64,000 nt of DNA. Source: Planctomycetota bacterium. GTDB taxonomy: Bacteria > Planctomycetota > UBA1135 > GCA-002686595. Positions 47,989 to 57,519 of the stretch are shown here, piece by piece. The stretch lies in assembly GCA_016714045.1 (NCBI GenBank), contig JADJNY010000006.1, positions 248,001-312,000 of the forward strand, read 5' to 3'. Within the stretch, counting starts at the first letter, position 1. Every line of letters starts with the position of its first letter. Position numbers and translations under genes: made by a program. The notes under the pieces were generated by a model. The model saw only the letters and a program-made list of their open reading frames with translations. It had not been told where the DNA came from and did no database searches.

Positions 47989-48972
47989 TCAAGGGAGCAC
48001 GAGACGGAGCTCGCGGTCCTCGACGGGAACGTTCGTCGCCGTCGTTTCGCTCTCGGGCACGAGTTCGCGCTCACCGGCCTGCGCGCGGGGCCGCGTGCGC
48101 CAGGCGGTGAAGGACAGCGCGCGCCCTTCGGGCTGCACGATGCGCGTGCGCCCCCGGGCGTCGAGCGCGAGTTCGCGCGCCGTGACGCAGCCGTGCAGCC
48201 CCGCGACGTGGAGCCGCGCATCGGGCACGGCGGCGCCGCGCGCGTCGACGATGGCGACCGTGAGCGCGCGTTCGATCGGCTGGACGAGCTCGAGGTGCTC
48301 GAGGCCCGCCCGCGATTTCCACTCGAAGTCCGCCATCGTCACGCGCCCTTCGAGCGACGCGCGATCAGCCAGCGCGTCGACGTGGAGCCAGCACTCGCCG
48401 CGCTCGAAGCCGACGAGACGAAAGCCGCCGAGCGCGTCGGCCGGCACGCTCCACGCGATCGGCACGCCGCCCGCGCCGTTCGCGCCGATGCGCACGCCGA
48501 CGACGGGCTCGCCGTATTTGTCGACGACGCGCCCCGCGATCACGAGGCTGAGCGGGAGGTCGAGCGCGAGCGCGTGCGTCTCGCCGCGCGCGAGCTCGAT
48601 TGTCTTCGTGAAGTCCGCGCGCCCCGCGTTGTGCACGACGAGCTCCCACGCGCCGGGCTCGAGCCCCTCCGCCAAAAAACGGCCGTCTGGCGCGAGCTCG
48701 AGCGTGGCGGAGCGCCGCCCGTTCGCGACGCGCGCGTCCCCCACGACGGGCGCGGTCCGCCGCAGCTCGACGACCGCGGGCCCGATCGCGCGTCCTTCGA
48801 CTTCGTGCACGACACCGCCGAGCGTCGCGGTCGCGATCTCCGCGGAGTGGGGCCGGGTCTCGATGAGCGAGGGATGTTGACACGCGGTCGCGAGCACGAG
48901 CAGCGCCGGGATCAGCGTGCGGAGGCACAACACGAACGCGCTCGGGAGTACGCGACGGGAAGCAGCGAGCAT
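47989..48972 (-). CDS. Lipoprotein with CarboxypepD_reg-like domains
   Basis: The protein has 327 residues from ATG 48972. Lipobox LVLATAC near residue 31 predicts a lipoprotein. The mature part has three repeated Ig-like prealbumin-type folds, each with a G-x-V-x-D-x-x-G-x-P-V pattern (GGVVHEVEGRAIGPAVVEL, AGRVVDKYGEPVVGVRIG, VAIVDARGAAVPDARLHV). Such domains are structural or binding modules, not enzymes. It follows the membrane-tethered sigma factor by 67 bases on the same strand and shares its folds. Confidence 0.85.
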   Translation of the reverse strand: MLAASRRVLPSAFVLCLRTLIPALLVLATACQHPSLIETRPHSAEIATATLGGVVHEVEGRAIGPAVVELRRTAPVVGDARVANGRRSATLELAPDGRFLAEGLEPGAWELVVHNAGRADFTKTIELARGETHALALDLPLSLVIAGRVVDKYGEPVVGVRIGANGAGGVPIAWSVPADALGGFRLVGFERGECWLHVDALADRASLEGRVTMADFEWKSRAGLEHLELVQPIERALTVAIVDARGAAVPDARLHVAGLHGCVTARELALDARGRTRIVQPEGRALSFTAWRTRPRAQAGERELVPESETTATNVPVEDRELRLVLP

Positions 48973-49039
48973 GCGCCGATCCTACACGCCTCGCGGCGAT
49001 CGGTAACGCGCGCGACCTCGACCTCGCGCGTTCCGCGCC

Positions 49040-51823
49040 TCACCGCGGCCGATCCGGCACGCGCAGCACGAGCTCGTGCTCGGTGTCGCACGTCCAATCG
49101 AGCTCGAGGTCGATGAAACCCGGCGGTTCGACGCGCCGGCCGCGGGTCCGATCGGGATCGGGCTCCGTGCGCTCGACGAGCACGTGGTGGAGTTCCTTCT
49201 CGATGCAGCGCAGCACGAACCGTCCCTGCTCGTTCGTGCTCACGGTCGACTCGAAGCCCCCCGTCGCCCGGCGCGCGATCACGACAGCGTGCGCGAGCGG
49301 CTCACCGCGCGCGTCGAGCACGCGCCCCTTCGCGTACACGATCCTCCGCAGCCGCAGCTCGAGGTCGACCGCCCCCGCGGCGATGTCCCGCGCGACCGCC
49401 TGCTGCATTTCGACGCGACCGGGCTTCCCCGCGCCCCCGAGGTCCTGTGACGCCCACACGGTGTACGTCCCGGGCTGCAGCCCGCCGACCTCGAAGCGGC
49501 CGTCCGCCCAGCTCTTCCCCATCGCGCGCGCGCTCGACCATTCGTTCTGAACGCGCACGTCCGCGTTCGCGAGCGGCCCGCCGTCCGGCCCCAGCACGAC
49601 GCCTCGGATCGACACGGTCGGCGCGAGCCGCACGTCGATGTCGACGAGCTCCGCCCCGGCAGGGACCTCGACCGTGAACGGAACCGGCGGGATCCTCTGC
49701 GGGACCTCGACCCGCAGTCCGAGGCGCCCCGGCGGAACGTCGAGCAGCACGTAGGCGCCCGACTCGTTCGTCTTCGCCGTGCGCACGAGCGTCTTCTCGC
49801 GCACGATCCCGTCCGCTGGCGCGTGGTCGTCGCGCGCGAGCTGCGCAGTGATCGTCGCGTTCGCGATCGGCGCGCCAAACTCGTCGAGAACGCGTCCCGC
49901 GATCGAACCGCTCGCCGCAAGCACGAGCTCGCCGAGGTCGACATCGTTCCGAGCGAGCTCGTCGGGCGTGAGCTCGACCGAGCACGCGCCACGGCCCTCG
50001 CCGTACGCGAGGACGCGCTGCGCGTCGCGCACGTTCAAGCCCGCGAGCACGAACCGCCCGTCGGGGTTTGTGCGGGTCACGCTCCATTCCAGCGTCGTGA
50101 TCAGGAGCGGGAGCTTCGAGTTGATGCGCTCGGCGGCCGCGAACACGCCAGCGAGCGGACGGCGATCGGTGTCGAGGATGCGGCCGCGGATCACGCGTTC
50201 GGGCTCGAGGTCGAAGTCGAGCTGCGGGCTCTCGTCGTCGTTCGGCGCGAGCTGCGCGAGCGTTCCGTAGCCCGGCGCTCGTGCGCGCAAGGTCGCCATG
50301 GAACCCGAGACGATCCCGGCGAAGGTGTACGCGCCGGTGGCGTCGCCCGTCACGCTGCGCGGCAGGTTCTGCTGCGAGGGAATGTCGATCACAGCCCCCG
50401 CGATGCCCTTCCCCGTGCGCGCGTCGCGCACGAAGCCGCTTGCGCGGCGGCCGCGGCCCGCGGCGAAGGTCCGCACGACCTCGCCGCCTTCGACGAGGTC
50501 GACGCCGACGACGATCGGCGCGCCCTGCGGCGGGAAGAGGTAGAGCACGACCTTCGGCGCCGCGAGTCCGCGCAACACGTAAGCGCCATTCGCATCGGTG
50601 CGCACGCCGTAGCGCTCGCGGTACGCATCGAACGCCGGCGCCACGAGCGCGCCCTCGACCGGCGCTCCCGAGTCGAGCCACGTCACCTGCCCGCTCACGC
50701 TCGCGGGCGCGCCGAGGCGAAACACGTGCTCCATCCCCGCGACGAGATGCTCCGCGCGCAGCGGTACGCAGTCGGCGAGCGCCGCCAGCGCCTCGAACTC
50801 GCGGCGCGGTGGGACTTCGAAGTAGACGAAGCCGTCCGTGCCCGTCTCCTTCGTCTGCACGAGCTCGCGCGCGTCGCGCACTTCGCGCTCGGGGATGTCG
50901 GAGCCCTGCACCGGGTTGTGGCCGATCGTCACGAGGACGCCCGCGCGCGGCGCTTCGGTGAGGTCGATCACGCGCACCGTGAGGTGCGGCACCGTCGGTC
51001 GCGGATGCACGAGCGCCGCGGACGCACGCGGCGCGTCGGGCGTCGGTTCCTTCGGCTGCTGCGCGTCGGTCACGCTCACCGCGCGCGGCGCGGCGCTCGG
51101 TGGCTCGAGCGCTGGCGCGTTGGTAGCGAGCGCGTTCGCGCGCGCTCCGTCCTGCGAGTCCTGAGTCCACCACCACGCGACCGCCGCTGCTACGACGAGC
51201 GCGACGAGCGCCACCTGGACCTTCGCCGCCACGAGCACCGTCCCTCCCGCCGTCGCGGCGGATCCGCTGTCGAACGCGCGCGCGAACAGGAGCGCCCACG
51301 CGCGCCGATCGCCGCCGAAGTCGCGGTCGAGCCGCGCGCGCAGGATCGCGAGCGCGCGATCGAGCCGTGTGTTCACCGTCTTCACCGGCACGCCGAGGCG
51401 TCTTCCGATCGCGCGCGGCGGCAGGCCCTCGAACCAGCGCAACAGGATCGCGCTGCGGTACGGCTCCTCGAGCGCGTGCACGCACTCGACGACGCGCTTG
51501 TGGAGCTCGAAGCGCAGGGCGAGCTCGTCCGCGCCGGGCTGGGCCTCCGGGCGCGCGGCGACGCGCTCACGCTCGCCGCGGTGCTCGTCGGTGCGCCGGC
51601 GGTCGTGCGCGAGGTTGCGCACGATGCGGCCGAGGTACGCGCGCACGGTGCGCGGCTCGAGGTCGCCATGCGTGAGGCGCGCGGGCCGCTCGAGCACGCG
51701 CGTCCACGCGTCCTGCGCGAGCTCCTCCGCGACGCCGCGGTCACGCACGAGCGAACGGGCGAGGTCGTCGAGCCAGCGGCGCTCGCCGAGCAGCAGGTCG
51801 AGTTCCTTCACGGGTTCGGCCAT
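49040..51823 (-). CDS. Membrane-tethered ECF sigma factor with large extracytoplasmic domain
   Basis: The protein has 927 residues from ATG 51823 in one uninterrupted frame. Residues 10-85 are sigma region 2 (RRWLDDLARSLVRDRGVAEE, AQDAWTRVLERP, VRAYLGRIVRNLAHDRRR); about 110-175 region 4 (ALEEPYRSAILLRWFEGLPP, AIGRRLGVPVKTVNTRLDRA). A single membrane helix lies at about 200-222 (VQVALVALVVAAAVAWWW). The remaining 700 residues hold about seven CarboxypepD_reg/CnaB-like folds (SVSGQVTWLDSGAPVEGALV, SGFVRDARTGKGIAGAVIDI, IRGRILDTDRRPLAGVFA, SIAGRVLDEFGAPIANATI, IRGVVLGPDGGPLANADVRV). The layout predicts a cytoplasmic sigma domain tethered to an outside sensor. Release by proteolysis is inference. 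Confidence 0.93.
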   Translation of the reverse strand: MAEPVKELDLLLGERRWLDDLARSLVRDRGVAEELAQDAWTRVLERPARLTHGDLEPRTVRAYLGRIVRNLAHDRRRTDEHRGERERVAARPEAQPGADELALRFELHKRVVECVHALEEPYRSAILLRWFEGLPPRAIGRRLGVPVKTVNTRLDRALAILRARLDRDFGGDRRAWALLFARAFDSGSAATAGGTVLVAAKVQVALVALVVAAAVAWWWTQDSQDGARANALATNAPALEPPSAAPRAVSVTDAQQPKEPTPDAPRASAALVHPRPTVPHLTVRVIDLTEAPRAGVLVTIGHNPVQGSDIPEREVRDARELVQTKETGTDGFVYFEVPPRREFEALAALADCVPLRAEHLVAGMEHVFRLGAPASVSGQVTWLDSGAPVEGALVAPAFDAYRERYGVRTDANGAYVLRGLAAPKVVLYLFPPQGAPIVVGVDLVEGGEVVRTFAAGRGRRASGFVRDARTGKGIAGAVIDIPSQQNLPRSVTGDATGAYTFAGIVSGSMATLRARAPGYGTLAQLAPNDDESPQLDFDLEPERVIRGRILDTDRRPLAGVFAAAERINSKLPLLITTLEWSVTRTNPDGRFVLAGLNVRDAQRVLAYGEGRGACSVELTPDELARNDVDLGELVLAASGSIAGRVLDEFGAPIANATITAQLARDDHAPADGIVREKTLVRTAKTNESGAYVLLDVPPGRLGLRVEVPQRIPPVPFTVEVPAGAELVDIDVRLAPTVSIRGVVLGPDGGPLANADVRVQNEWSSARAMGKSWADGRFEVGGLQPGTYTVWASQDLGGAGKPGRVEMQQAVARDIAAGAVDLELRLRRIVYAKGRVLDARGEPLAHAVVIARRATGGFESTVSTNEQGRFVLRCIEKELHHVLVERTEPDPDRTRGRRVEPPGFIDLELDWTCDTEHELVLRVPDRPR

Positions 51824-52016
51824 CGGGGTCCGTGGACCCAGACGATGCGCGCCCCGAATCTACCTCGACTTCGTCCGTGCGCTCGCCCGAGCCCTCCCCA
51901 CGACCCACCCCACCCGCCGCACGCGCGAGGACACCTCGACGCTCGGACGTCCTGGGATGGCAGGGAACTCCGCCGCGAGCCGGTCGCGGCGTGCCCGGGC
52001 GCCGTCGCCCGGCGAA

Positions 52017-52307
52017 CTACACCGTCTTCTCGACGCGACCGGCGTGCTTCAGCGTCTTGAACTCGGGCTTGCGGACCAGGACCTGGTCGCGCCGCGCGAG
52101 CGGGCGCTTCTCCATCGCGTCGGCGAGGGAGATCCCGAGCGAGCGCGCTGCGGTGCGCGCGGCCTTGCGGTCAGCGTGCTCGCTGACGATCGTGCGCTCG
52201 AACATCGGCGAACCTTCGAGCGCGCCGTTCCAGCGCGCGTGGACGACGTGCCATTCGCTCGACGTGACGGCGGCCGCCTGGCTCTTGTGGGTGGTGTCGC
52301 GGATCAA
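52017..52307 (-). CDS. Small basic hypothetical protein, TTG start
   Basis: The protein has 96 residues if started at TTG 52307, which overlaps the TGA of the upstream gene in TTGA (4-base overlap). No ATG exists nearby in this frame. Sequence has SSEWHVVHARWNGALEGSPMF, ADRKAARTAARSLGISLADAM and a basic C-terminus. Composition is cytoplasmic. Family not recognised; coupling with the upstream small gene is the only context. Confidence 0.65.
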   Translation of the reverse strand: MIRDTTHKSQAAAVTSSEWHVVHARWNGALEGSPMFERTIVSEHADRKAARTAARSLGISLADAMEKRPLARRDQVLVRKPEFKTLKHAGRVEKTV

Positions 52308-52603
52308 GGGCGGGTCTCCGGGGTGCGGGACGTCGGGGCGGAGGAGACGCCGCCGGGCTTCGGCGCGCGGGAGGGCGCGATGCGCCCGGTGTATTCGCCG
52401 CGCTGCGCGGCGATGTGCGGGGGAGGCGGGATCGGCGCGGCGGGCTTCGCGGGAGCGGCCGGCGTCGCGGGCTGGGCGGAAGCAGCGGGTCCGGGCTGCG
52501 GCTCGTGCCGCTTCTGCTCGGCGCGCTCGCGCTTCTTCATCTCCTTGTCGCGCCGCTTGTCCTGCAATCGACGTTCGCGTTGACGCTTCTGGTTTGTATC
52601 CAT
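52304..52603 (-). CDS. Small Pro/Ala-rich hypothetical protein with basic N-terminus
   Basis: The protein has 99 residues from ATG 52603. Residues 1-35 are highly charged helical (KRQRERRLQDKRRDKEMKKR), the rest Pro/Ala-rich and probably disordered (PATPAAPAKPAAPIPPPPH). The frame has normal codon bias and no rival start. Possibly nucleic-acid- or ribosome-associated, by charge only. Overlaps the next gene by 4 bases. Confidence 0.65.
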   Translation of the reverse strand: MDTNQKRQRERRLQDKRRDKEMKKRERAEQKRHEPQPGPAASAQPATPAAPAKPAAPIPPPPHIAAQRGEYTGRIAPSRAPKPGGVSSAPTSRTPETRP

Positions 52604-52808
52604 GCACGATGCCTGTCGGCTGCTCGCCTCGATGGCCGGATCCTCGTGCCGAGCCGTGCAGGAAGAAGCGGGGCGTCGGCGCGGAACTCCACGAAGGAGC
52701 ACCCGTCGAACGCGGCGTGAGACGGATTCTAGCACGCTGGGAGCGATCGCCCCGCGCCCATCACGGGGATATCGGGGCCGTAGGCCGCGCGACCGCGCGC
52801 GCGGGCTC

Positions 52809-54863
52809 TTAACGCGCCTCGACGAGCGCGAGCTCGATCACCGCGCTGCCCGCGCGCACGCCGCGGGCGCGCGCACGCAGCGGACTCCGTCCGTCGAGCG
52901 TGCGCACTTTGCCGTCTTTCAACCGCGAAGGGCAGGCCTCGAGCTCGACCGCCTCGTCATTTGGCACGCGCAGACGGAACGCGCCCGCGTCGTCCGTGTA
53001 CGCGAAGTCGAGCTCCTTCCCCGCCGACGAGCGCACGGTGACGCCCGCGAACGCGACCGGCTTGCCGTCGCCGTCGACGACACGGCCGGCGACGAACGTC
53101 GCCGCGGCGAGCACGACCTGCACCTCGCCCGCGCCGGGCAGCACGCCCTCGCGCGTCGTCTCGGGCAGGACGCCCTCCATGCCCGGTGCAGGCCGAACGC
53201 GCAGGTGGAGCGCGCCGCGGCCGAGCCCCGCGAGCTCGAAGCGTCCGTCCGCGTCGGTCGACGCGCTCGACACGACCGACGGCGCGACGGCTTCGACGCG
53301 CGCGTGGGCGGCGGGGCGGAGTTCGGGATCGAGCACCTGTCCGCGCAACGTCGTCGTGCGCGGGACGATCAAGCGCACGGGGGCGACGGCCTCGGCGCCG
53401 AGGGACACGGTCATCCGTGTTTCGCGGTCGGTGTTGGTCTTGCGAACGGAGCCATCCTCTTCGAACTCGTCGGCCCCGTGGAGGATATCGAGGCTCGACG
53501 CCCCGGTCGGTGGGGTCGCCGCGCCGGACGCGAGGAGCTCGCCACGCGCGTCGGTCCGAACGCTGACGCGATACGGCCCAGGCATCAGCCCGGCGAACGA
53601 GAACGCGCCGGAGGCATCCGTCTGCGTGCGCTGCGGGTTCGGGACGACCTCCGACTTCGAGCGCGGGAGCATCGGCGCGACGCCGTCGCTCCACAGCTCG
53701 ACCGTGATGCCGCCGAACGGATCCGCGCTCGCGAGCGGCTCGCCCTTCCACAGGCGCACGACGCTGCCGCGCAGCTCGAACGGATCGCCGAGCACGACGT
53801 CGCCGAAGTCGACGTCCTTCGCCGCCGACGTGGCGCTGGGCTCGTCGCGCACGGCAATGCCATGCTCGAGCGAGCGCGCGAAAAGGCGTACGGCGGTGCG
53901 CGCGTCGAGGTCGGCTACGTGAAAGCGTCCGTCCGCGTCGGTCGCGGCCTCCTTCAGGGTCGCCGACCAGCTGCCGGGATTGTCGTCGGGCAGAAGGGAA
54001 TCGGACGGCACGCCGCGGAGGCACGCGACCACGACCTGCGCGTTCGCGACGGGCCGCCTCGCGCGATCGAGCACGCGCCCGTGCGCCGTGCGGTTCGCGT
54101 CGAGCTCGACCACGCAGTCCGCGCGACCCGACGACACGTCGTCGATCGTCGCGACTCCGACTCCGTAGCCGGTCGCGCTCACGAGCACGTTGCAGGAGCG
54201 CGGCGCGCGCTCGACGACGAGCTCGAAGCGTCCGTCGGGGCCGGTGAGCACGGGCGCGCTCGCGGCGCCGATCCCCGTCGCCTTCGCGGCTCCTGTTCCG
54301 GGCGCGCGCACCGCTCCGTCGGGCCGGGAGGTGACGGACTTCGTGCCGTCGGCCCGCGTGACCGTCACGCCGCCCGCGCCGTCGCTCGAGAGCGTCGTCC
54401 CACCGATGTTCATCGGCTCGCGCTCGAGCTCCGCGAGGAAGCGCTGGAACTCCTGCTGATGGGCCTGGGAGCGGAACTCGGGCCCCTTTCCGCCCGCGCT
54501 CGTTCGCTCGGCGCCCCAGAGCCGCGCGCGCACGAGCGCTCCGGGCACGGGCCGTCCCGTGCCGCGCTCGCGCACGATGCCCGTGACCAGCGTGTGCGCG
54601 TCGTCGGGCGCCGCGAGGATCGGCGCGGCGGAGGCCGGTGCCGCGCCCGCGCGCTCCACCGCCTCCGCGTCGAGCGGCGCTTCGAGCGGCGCGGCCTCGC
54701 CCGCGCGGTCGGGCTCCGTATCGCTCGCGAGCACGGCCGGCGGGCGCTCGAGCTCCGCCATGGCGCCGTCGGTCGGGCTCCAATGCGCGACGCGCGCGAC
54801 GAGGAGGGCGAGCGCCGCGAGGCACGCGAGCAGGACGATCACGGGGAGCGCGGGACGGCGCAT
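52809..54863 (-). CDS. Membrane-anchored CarboxypepD_reg-like repeat protein
   Basis: The protein has 684 residues from ATG 54863. An N-terminal membrane helix (about 6-25) is followed by an Ala/Pro/Glu-rich linker and about five prealbumin-like regulatory folds (VTGIVRERGTGRPVPGALV, AHGRVLDRARRPVANAQVVV, LRGSVVRLWKGEPLASADP, LRGQVLDPELRPAAHARVEA, AGRVVDGDGKPVAFAGVTV). It resembles the outer part of the sigma factor at 49040-51823 and may be its interaction partner or paralogous sensor. No sigma domain. Function inferred as cell-envelope structural or sensing. Confidence 0.87.
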   Translation of the reverse strand: MRRPALPVIVLLACLAALALLVARVAHWSPTDGAMAELERPPAVLASDTEPDRAGEAAPLEAPLDAEAVERAGAAPASAAPILAAPDDAHTLVTGIVRERGTGRPVPGALVRARLWGAERTSAGGKGPEFRSQAHQQEFQRFLAELEREPMNIGGTTLSSDGAGGVTVTRADGTKSVTSRPDGAVRAPGTGAAKATGIGAASAPVLTGPDGRFELVVERAPRSCNVLVSATGYGVGVATIDDVSSGRADCVVELDANRTAHGRVLDRARRPVANAQVVVACLRGVPSDSLLPDDNPGSWSATLKEAATDADGRFHVADLDARTAVRLFARSLEHGIAVRDEPSATSAAKDVDFGDVVLGDPFELRGSVVRLWKGEPLASADPFGGITVELWSDGVAPMLPRSKSEVVPNPQRTQTDASGAFSFAGLMPGPYRVSVRTDARGELLASGAATPPTGASSLDILHGADEFEEDGSVRKTNTDRETRMTVSLGAEAVAPVRLIVPRTTTLRGQVLDPELRPAAHARVEAVAPSVVSSASTDADGRFELAGLGRGALHLRVRPAPGMEGVLPETTREGVLPGAGEVQVVLAAATFVAGRVVDGDGKPVAFAGVTVRSSAGKELDFAYTDDAGAFRLRVPNDEAVELEACPSRLKDGKVRTLDGRSPLRARARGVRAGSAVIELALVEAR

Positions 54864-54997
54864 GGGGCGGCCTACGCGAGCACGATCGGGCGTGCGAGCG
54901 GGACCTCGGGAATCCTAGCGCGAGTCGCGGTCCCGCGGCCCAAACCGCCGCCCCTGCGCGCGACGCTGCGCTCCGCGTCCCCTAGAATCCGCCGCGC

Positions 54998-56086
54998 ATG
55001 ACCGGTCCGATCGGCCCCAAGCCGCCGCGCGACGCGAGGAAGCTACTCCTCGTCGTCGCGTCGCTCCTCGTCGCGCTCGCCGGCGCCGAGGTCCTCCTGC
55101 GGTTCTTCCACCCGGTCGACTACCGCCGCCCCATCGCGCGTCCGCCGGGCCACGTGTGGATGGACGTCGTCCACCAGCCTTCGACGACGCCGGGCCTCAC
55201 CTACGAGCTCCGCCCCGGCGCGATCGGCGAGGCGAAGGACGCGAAGGGCGGCCGCGTCGTCGTCAACGCGCGCGGGATGCGCGGGCCGGAGCTCGTCGAG
55301 CCGAAGGGCGCGCGCACGCTGCGCGTCGCGGTGCTCGGCGACTCCGTCGCGTTCGGCTTCGGCGTCGAGCAGGACCAGCTGTTCAGCGCGCGCCTCGCGG
55401 CGAAGCTCGGCGCGCTCGAGGACCGCGCGCACGACTACGAGGTGCTCAACTTCGCCGTCACGGGCTACAGCTCGCGCGAGGAGGCCGTCGTGCTCGAAGC
55501 GAAGGCGCTCCCGCTCGCGCCGGACGTGATCGTCGTCGCGTACTACCTGAACGACCCCGACTTCGGCCCCGTCAACGCGCTGCGCATGGCGTTCCACCCG
55601 ACGGAAGCGTGGGAGCGCTCGGAGCTCCTGCGCTTCCTCGCGCAGAAGGCGCACCAGCTGGAGCTCGCGCGGAACGGCGGCGACTACTACCGCTGGCTGC
55701 ACGCGCCCGACACGGACGAATGGAAGAGCGTGCCGCAGGCGTTCGCGCGCATGCATTCGCTCGCGGCCGCGAAGCAGCTGCACGTCGTGCTCGCGATCTT
55801 CCCGACGTTCGCGCTCGACGTCGAGCGCGGGAAGGAGCGCACGGTCTTCGCGACGTGGGACGAGTACGGCTACGCGCCGCTGCACGCGCAGGTGCGCAAG
55901 GCCGCGGAACAGGAGTCGTTCACCGTGCTCGACGTGCTCGACGTCTTCCGCGCGTCGGGCAAGACGCCACGCGAGCTCGCGCGCGACCCCGACCACCCGA
56001 ACGCGCTCGGCCACGACCTCGCGGCGGACGCGCTGGGGAAGCTCCTGCTCGAGCGGCACGCGGAGTTCTTCGGGAGCGAACGATGA
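54998..56086 (+). CDS. Membrane-anchored SGNH/GDSL hydrolase
   Basis: The protein has 362 residues from ATG 54998. An N-terminal helix (about 14-32) anchors it. The SGNH core has block I VLGDSVAFGFGV (Ser about 113), a Gly-containing block II region, block III YYLNDPDF (Asn about 187) and block V DHPNALGH (Asp/His about 330). These enzymes act on O-acetyl or acyl esters; the planctomycete relatives often act on polysaccharides, an inference here. A 232-base repeat spacer separates it from its paralogue downstream. Confidence 0.88.
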   Translation: MTGPIGPKPPRDARKLLLVVASLLVALAGAEVLLRFFHPVDYRRPIARPPGHVWMDVVHQPSTTPGLTYELRPGAIGEAKDAKGGRVVVNARGMRGPELVEPKGARTLRVAVLGDSVAFGFGVEQDQLFSARLAAKLGALEDRAHDYEVLNFAVTGYSSREEAVVLEAKALPLAPDVIVVAYYLNDPDFGPVNALRMAFHPTEAWERSELLRFLAQKAHQLELARNGGDYYRWLHAPDTDEWKSVPQAFARMHSLAAAKQLHVVLAIFPTFALDVERGKERTVFATWDEYGYAPLHAQVRKAAEQESFTVLDVLDVFRASGKTPRELARDPDHPNALGHDLAADALGKLLLERHAEFFGSER

Positions 56087-56116
56087 GCGCCCATCGCGAA
56101 CCGGTCGCGGCGCCGC

Positions 56117-56280
56117 GCGCGCGCGTTGCACGAGCGGTCACGCGCGCTCGCGTTGCACGGGAGGCCGCGCGCGCTAGCACTGCACGAGCGGCCGCTCGCA
56201 CTCGCCTTGCACGATCGGCTGCGCGCACTCGCGCCACGCAAGCGGCCGCCGCGCGCGCGCGCGCCACGCAAACGGCGGGC
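56117..56280 (+). repeat. Six degenerate 27-bp repeats between SGNH paralogues
   Basis: Units carry TTGCACGAGCGGCCGC-like cores separated by GCGCGCTCGC. In one frame they read as nine-residue repeats ALALHERPR. This is also the upstream region of the second SGNH gene, whose ribosome-binding site GGGAG lies at 56306-56310. Confidence 0.75.
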
Positions 56281-56318
56281 GAGACGCGCGCGCGGCGCGC
56301 GGCGCGGGAGCGCGCGCG

Positions 56319-57350
56319 ATGAGCCTCCTCCCCCGCTCGAAGCCGCTGCGCGCGCTCGTGATCTCGTGCGCTTCGTTCGTCCTCGCGCTCGGCGCCGCCG
56401 AGCTCTACCTGCGCATCGCCGCGCCCGTGCGGTACCGCGCGCCGCTCGACGCGTCGACCGACACGGACTGGCGCACGCTCGTGCACCGCCGTTCCGAGGT
56501 CCCCGGGCTCCTCTACGAGCTCGCGCCGAACGTCGCCAAGGACGTGCGCGGCATGCACGTCGAGACGAACGCGCTCGGGCTGCGCGGGCGCATGCCGGAG
56601 ATGCCGAAGCCCGCGAACATGTTCCGCATCGCGGCAATCGGCGACTCCGTGACGTTCGGGTTCTCCGTCGCGGCGGAGGAGGCCTGGTCGACCGTGCTCG
56701 AGACACGGCTCGCCGAGACCGCCGCCCAAGGCGCGCCGCGCGTCGAGGTGGTCAACTTCGGCGTCGGCGGCTACTGCACGCGCGACGAAGCGCTCGTGCT
56801 CGAGCACAAGGCGCTGCCGCTCGCGCCCGACCTCGTGATCGTCGCGTACTTCCTGAACGATCCCGACTACGAGCCGCAACTGCAGCCGCTCCACCGCTAC
56901 TTCCGCGGCTCGCTGTGGTGGGAGCACTCGCACGTCGCGCGCCTCGTCGCACGCTGGCGCTTCGATCGCGAGCGCGCGGCCGCGGGCGACGACCTCTACC
57001 GCTGGTACCACGCGCCCGATTCCGAGCGCTGGAAAAGCGTGCTCGATGCGTTCGACGCGATGCAGTCGAGCGTGGATGCGGCGGGCATCCCGCTCGTGCT
57101 CGTCGTGTTCCCGTGTTACCGCGGGTTCCCAGGCTTCGACCACTACCGATGGACGGAGCTGCACGAGCGCGTGCTCGCCGCGGCGAAGGCGCGCGGGTTC
57201 GTCACGCTCGACCTCCTTCCGACGTTCGCGGCGAGCGAACGCACGCAAGAAGAGCTCAGCGCCGACCCCGAACATCCGAGCGCCCTCGGTCACGCCCTCG
57301 CGGCGCGCGCGATCGCGGAGCGCGTGGCGGAGTTCGTCCGGGTGCGCTGA
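56319..57350 (+). CDS. Membrane-anchored SGNH/GDSL hydrolase, paralogue of the upstream gene
   Basis: The protein has 343 residues; ATG 56319 has GGGAG at 8 bases. Layout equals the upstream gene: N-terminal helix (about 10-28), block I AIGDSVTFGFSV (Ser), block III YFLNDPDY (Asn) and block V EHPSALGH (Asp/His). The two are about equally long and show clear paralogy (PLAPDLVIVAYFLNDPDY versus PLAPDVIVVAYYLNDPDF). A tandem duplication is likely. Confidence 0.88.
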   Translation: MSLLPRSKPLRALVISCASFVLALGAAELYLRIAAPVRYRAPLDASTDTDWRTLVHRRSEVPGLLYELAPNVAKDVRGMHVETNALGLRGRMPEMPKPANMFRIAAIGDSVTFGFSVAAEEAWSTVLETRLAETAAQGAPRVEVVNFGVGGYCTRDEALVLEHKALPLAPDLVIVAYFLNDPDYEPQLQPLHRYFRGSLWWEHSHVARLVARWRFDRERAAAGDDLYRWYHAPDSERWKSVLDAFDAMQSSVDAAGIPLVLVVFPCYRGFPGFDHYRWTELHERVLAAAKARGFVTLDLLPTFAASERTQEELSADPEHPSALGHALAARAIAERVAEFVRVR

Positions 57351-57353
57351 ACT

Positions 57354-57468
57354 CCTACGTTCGAGAGCAAGCGAGTCGCGCGCACAGTCTCGCCGTTCGA
57401 CCTGCTCGTTGCCGAGCTACTACGTTCGATCGTGCTCGCGCCCCGCGCACATTCTCACCGTTCGCCGA
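57354..57468. repeat. Imperfect direct repeat of about 50 bp, 65 bp apart
   Basis: TACGTTCGA at 57356-57364 and 57421-57429 begin two copies that continue with CGCGCACA and CTC-CCGTTCG. Differences and small indels exist throughout. Non-coding. Confidence 0.6.
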
Positions 57469-57473
57469 TTGAG

Positions 57474-57519
57474 CCCCGCACAAGCCCGGGCCGGTTCTCC
57501 GGTCCGGGCTTGTGCGGGG
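57474..57519 (+). terminator. Long stem-loop downstream of the SGNH paralogue
   Basis: A 16-bp perfect outer stem (57474-57489 with 57504-57519) continues through a G-T pair into CCGG pairs and a TTCT loop, 21 pairs in all. It lies 124 bases after the gene and lacks a T-run, so could be a strong terminator or a structured RNA element. Confidence 0.6.
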
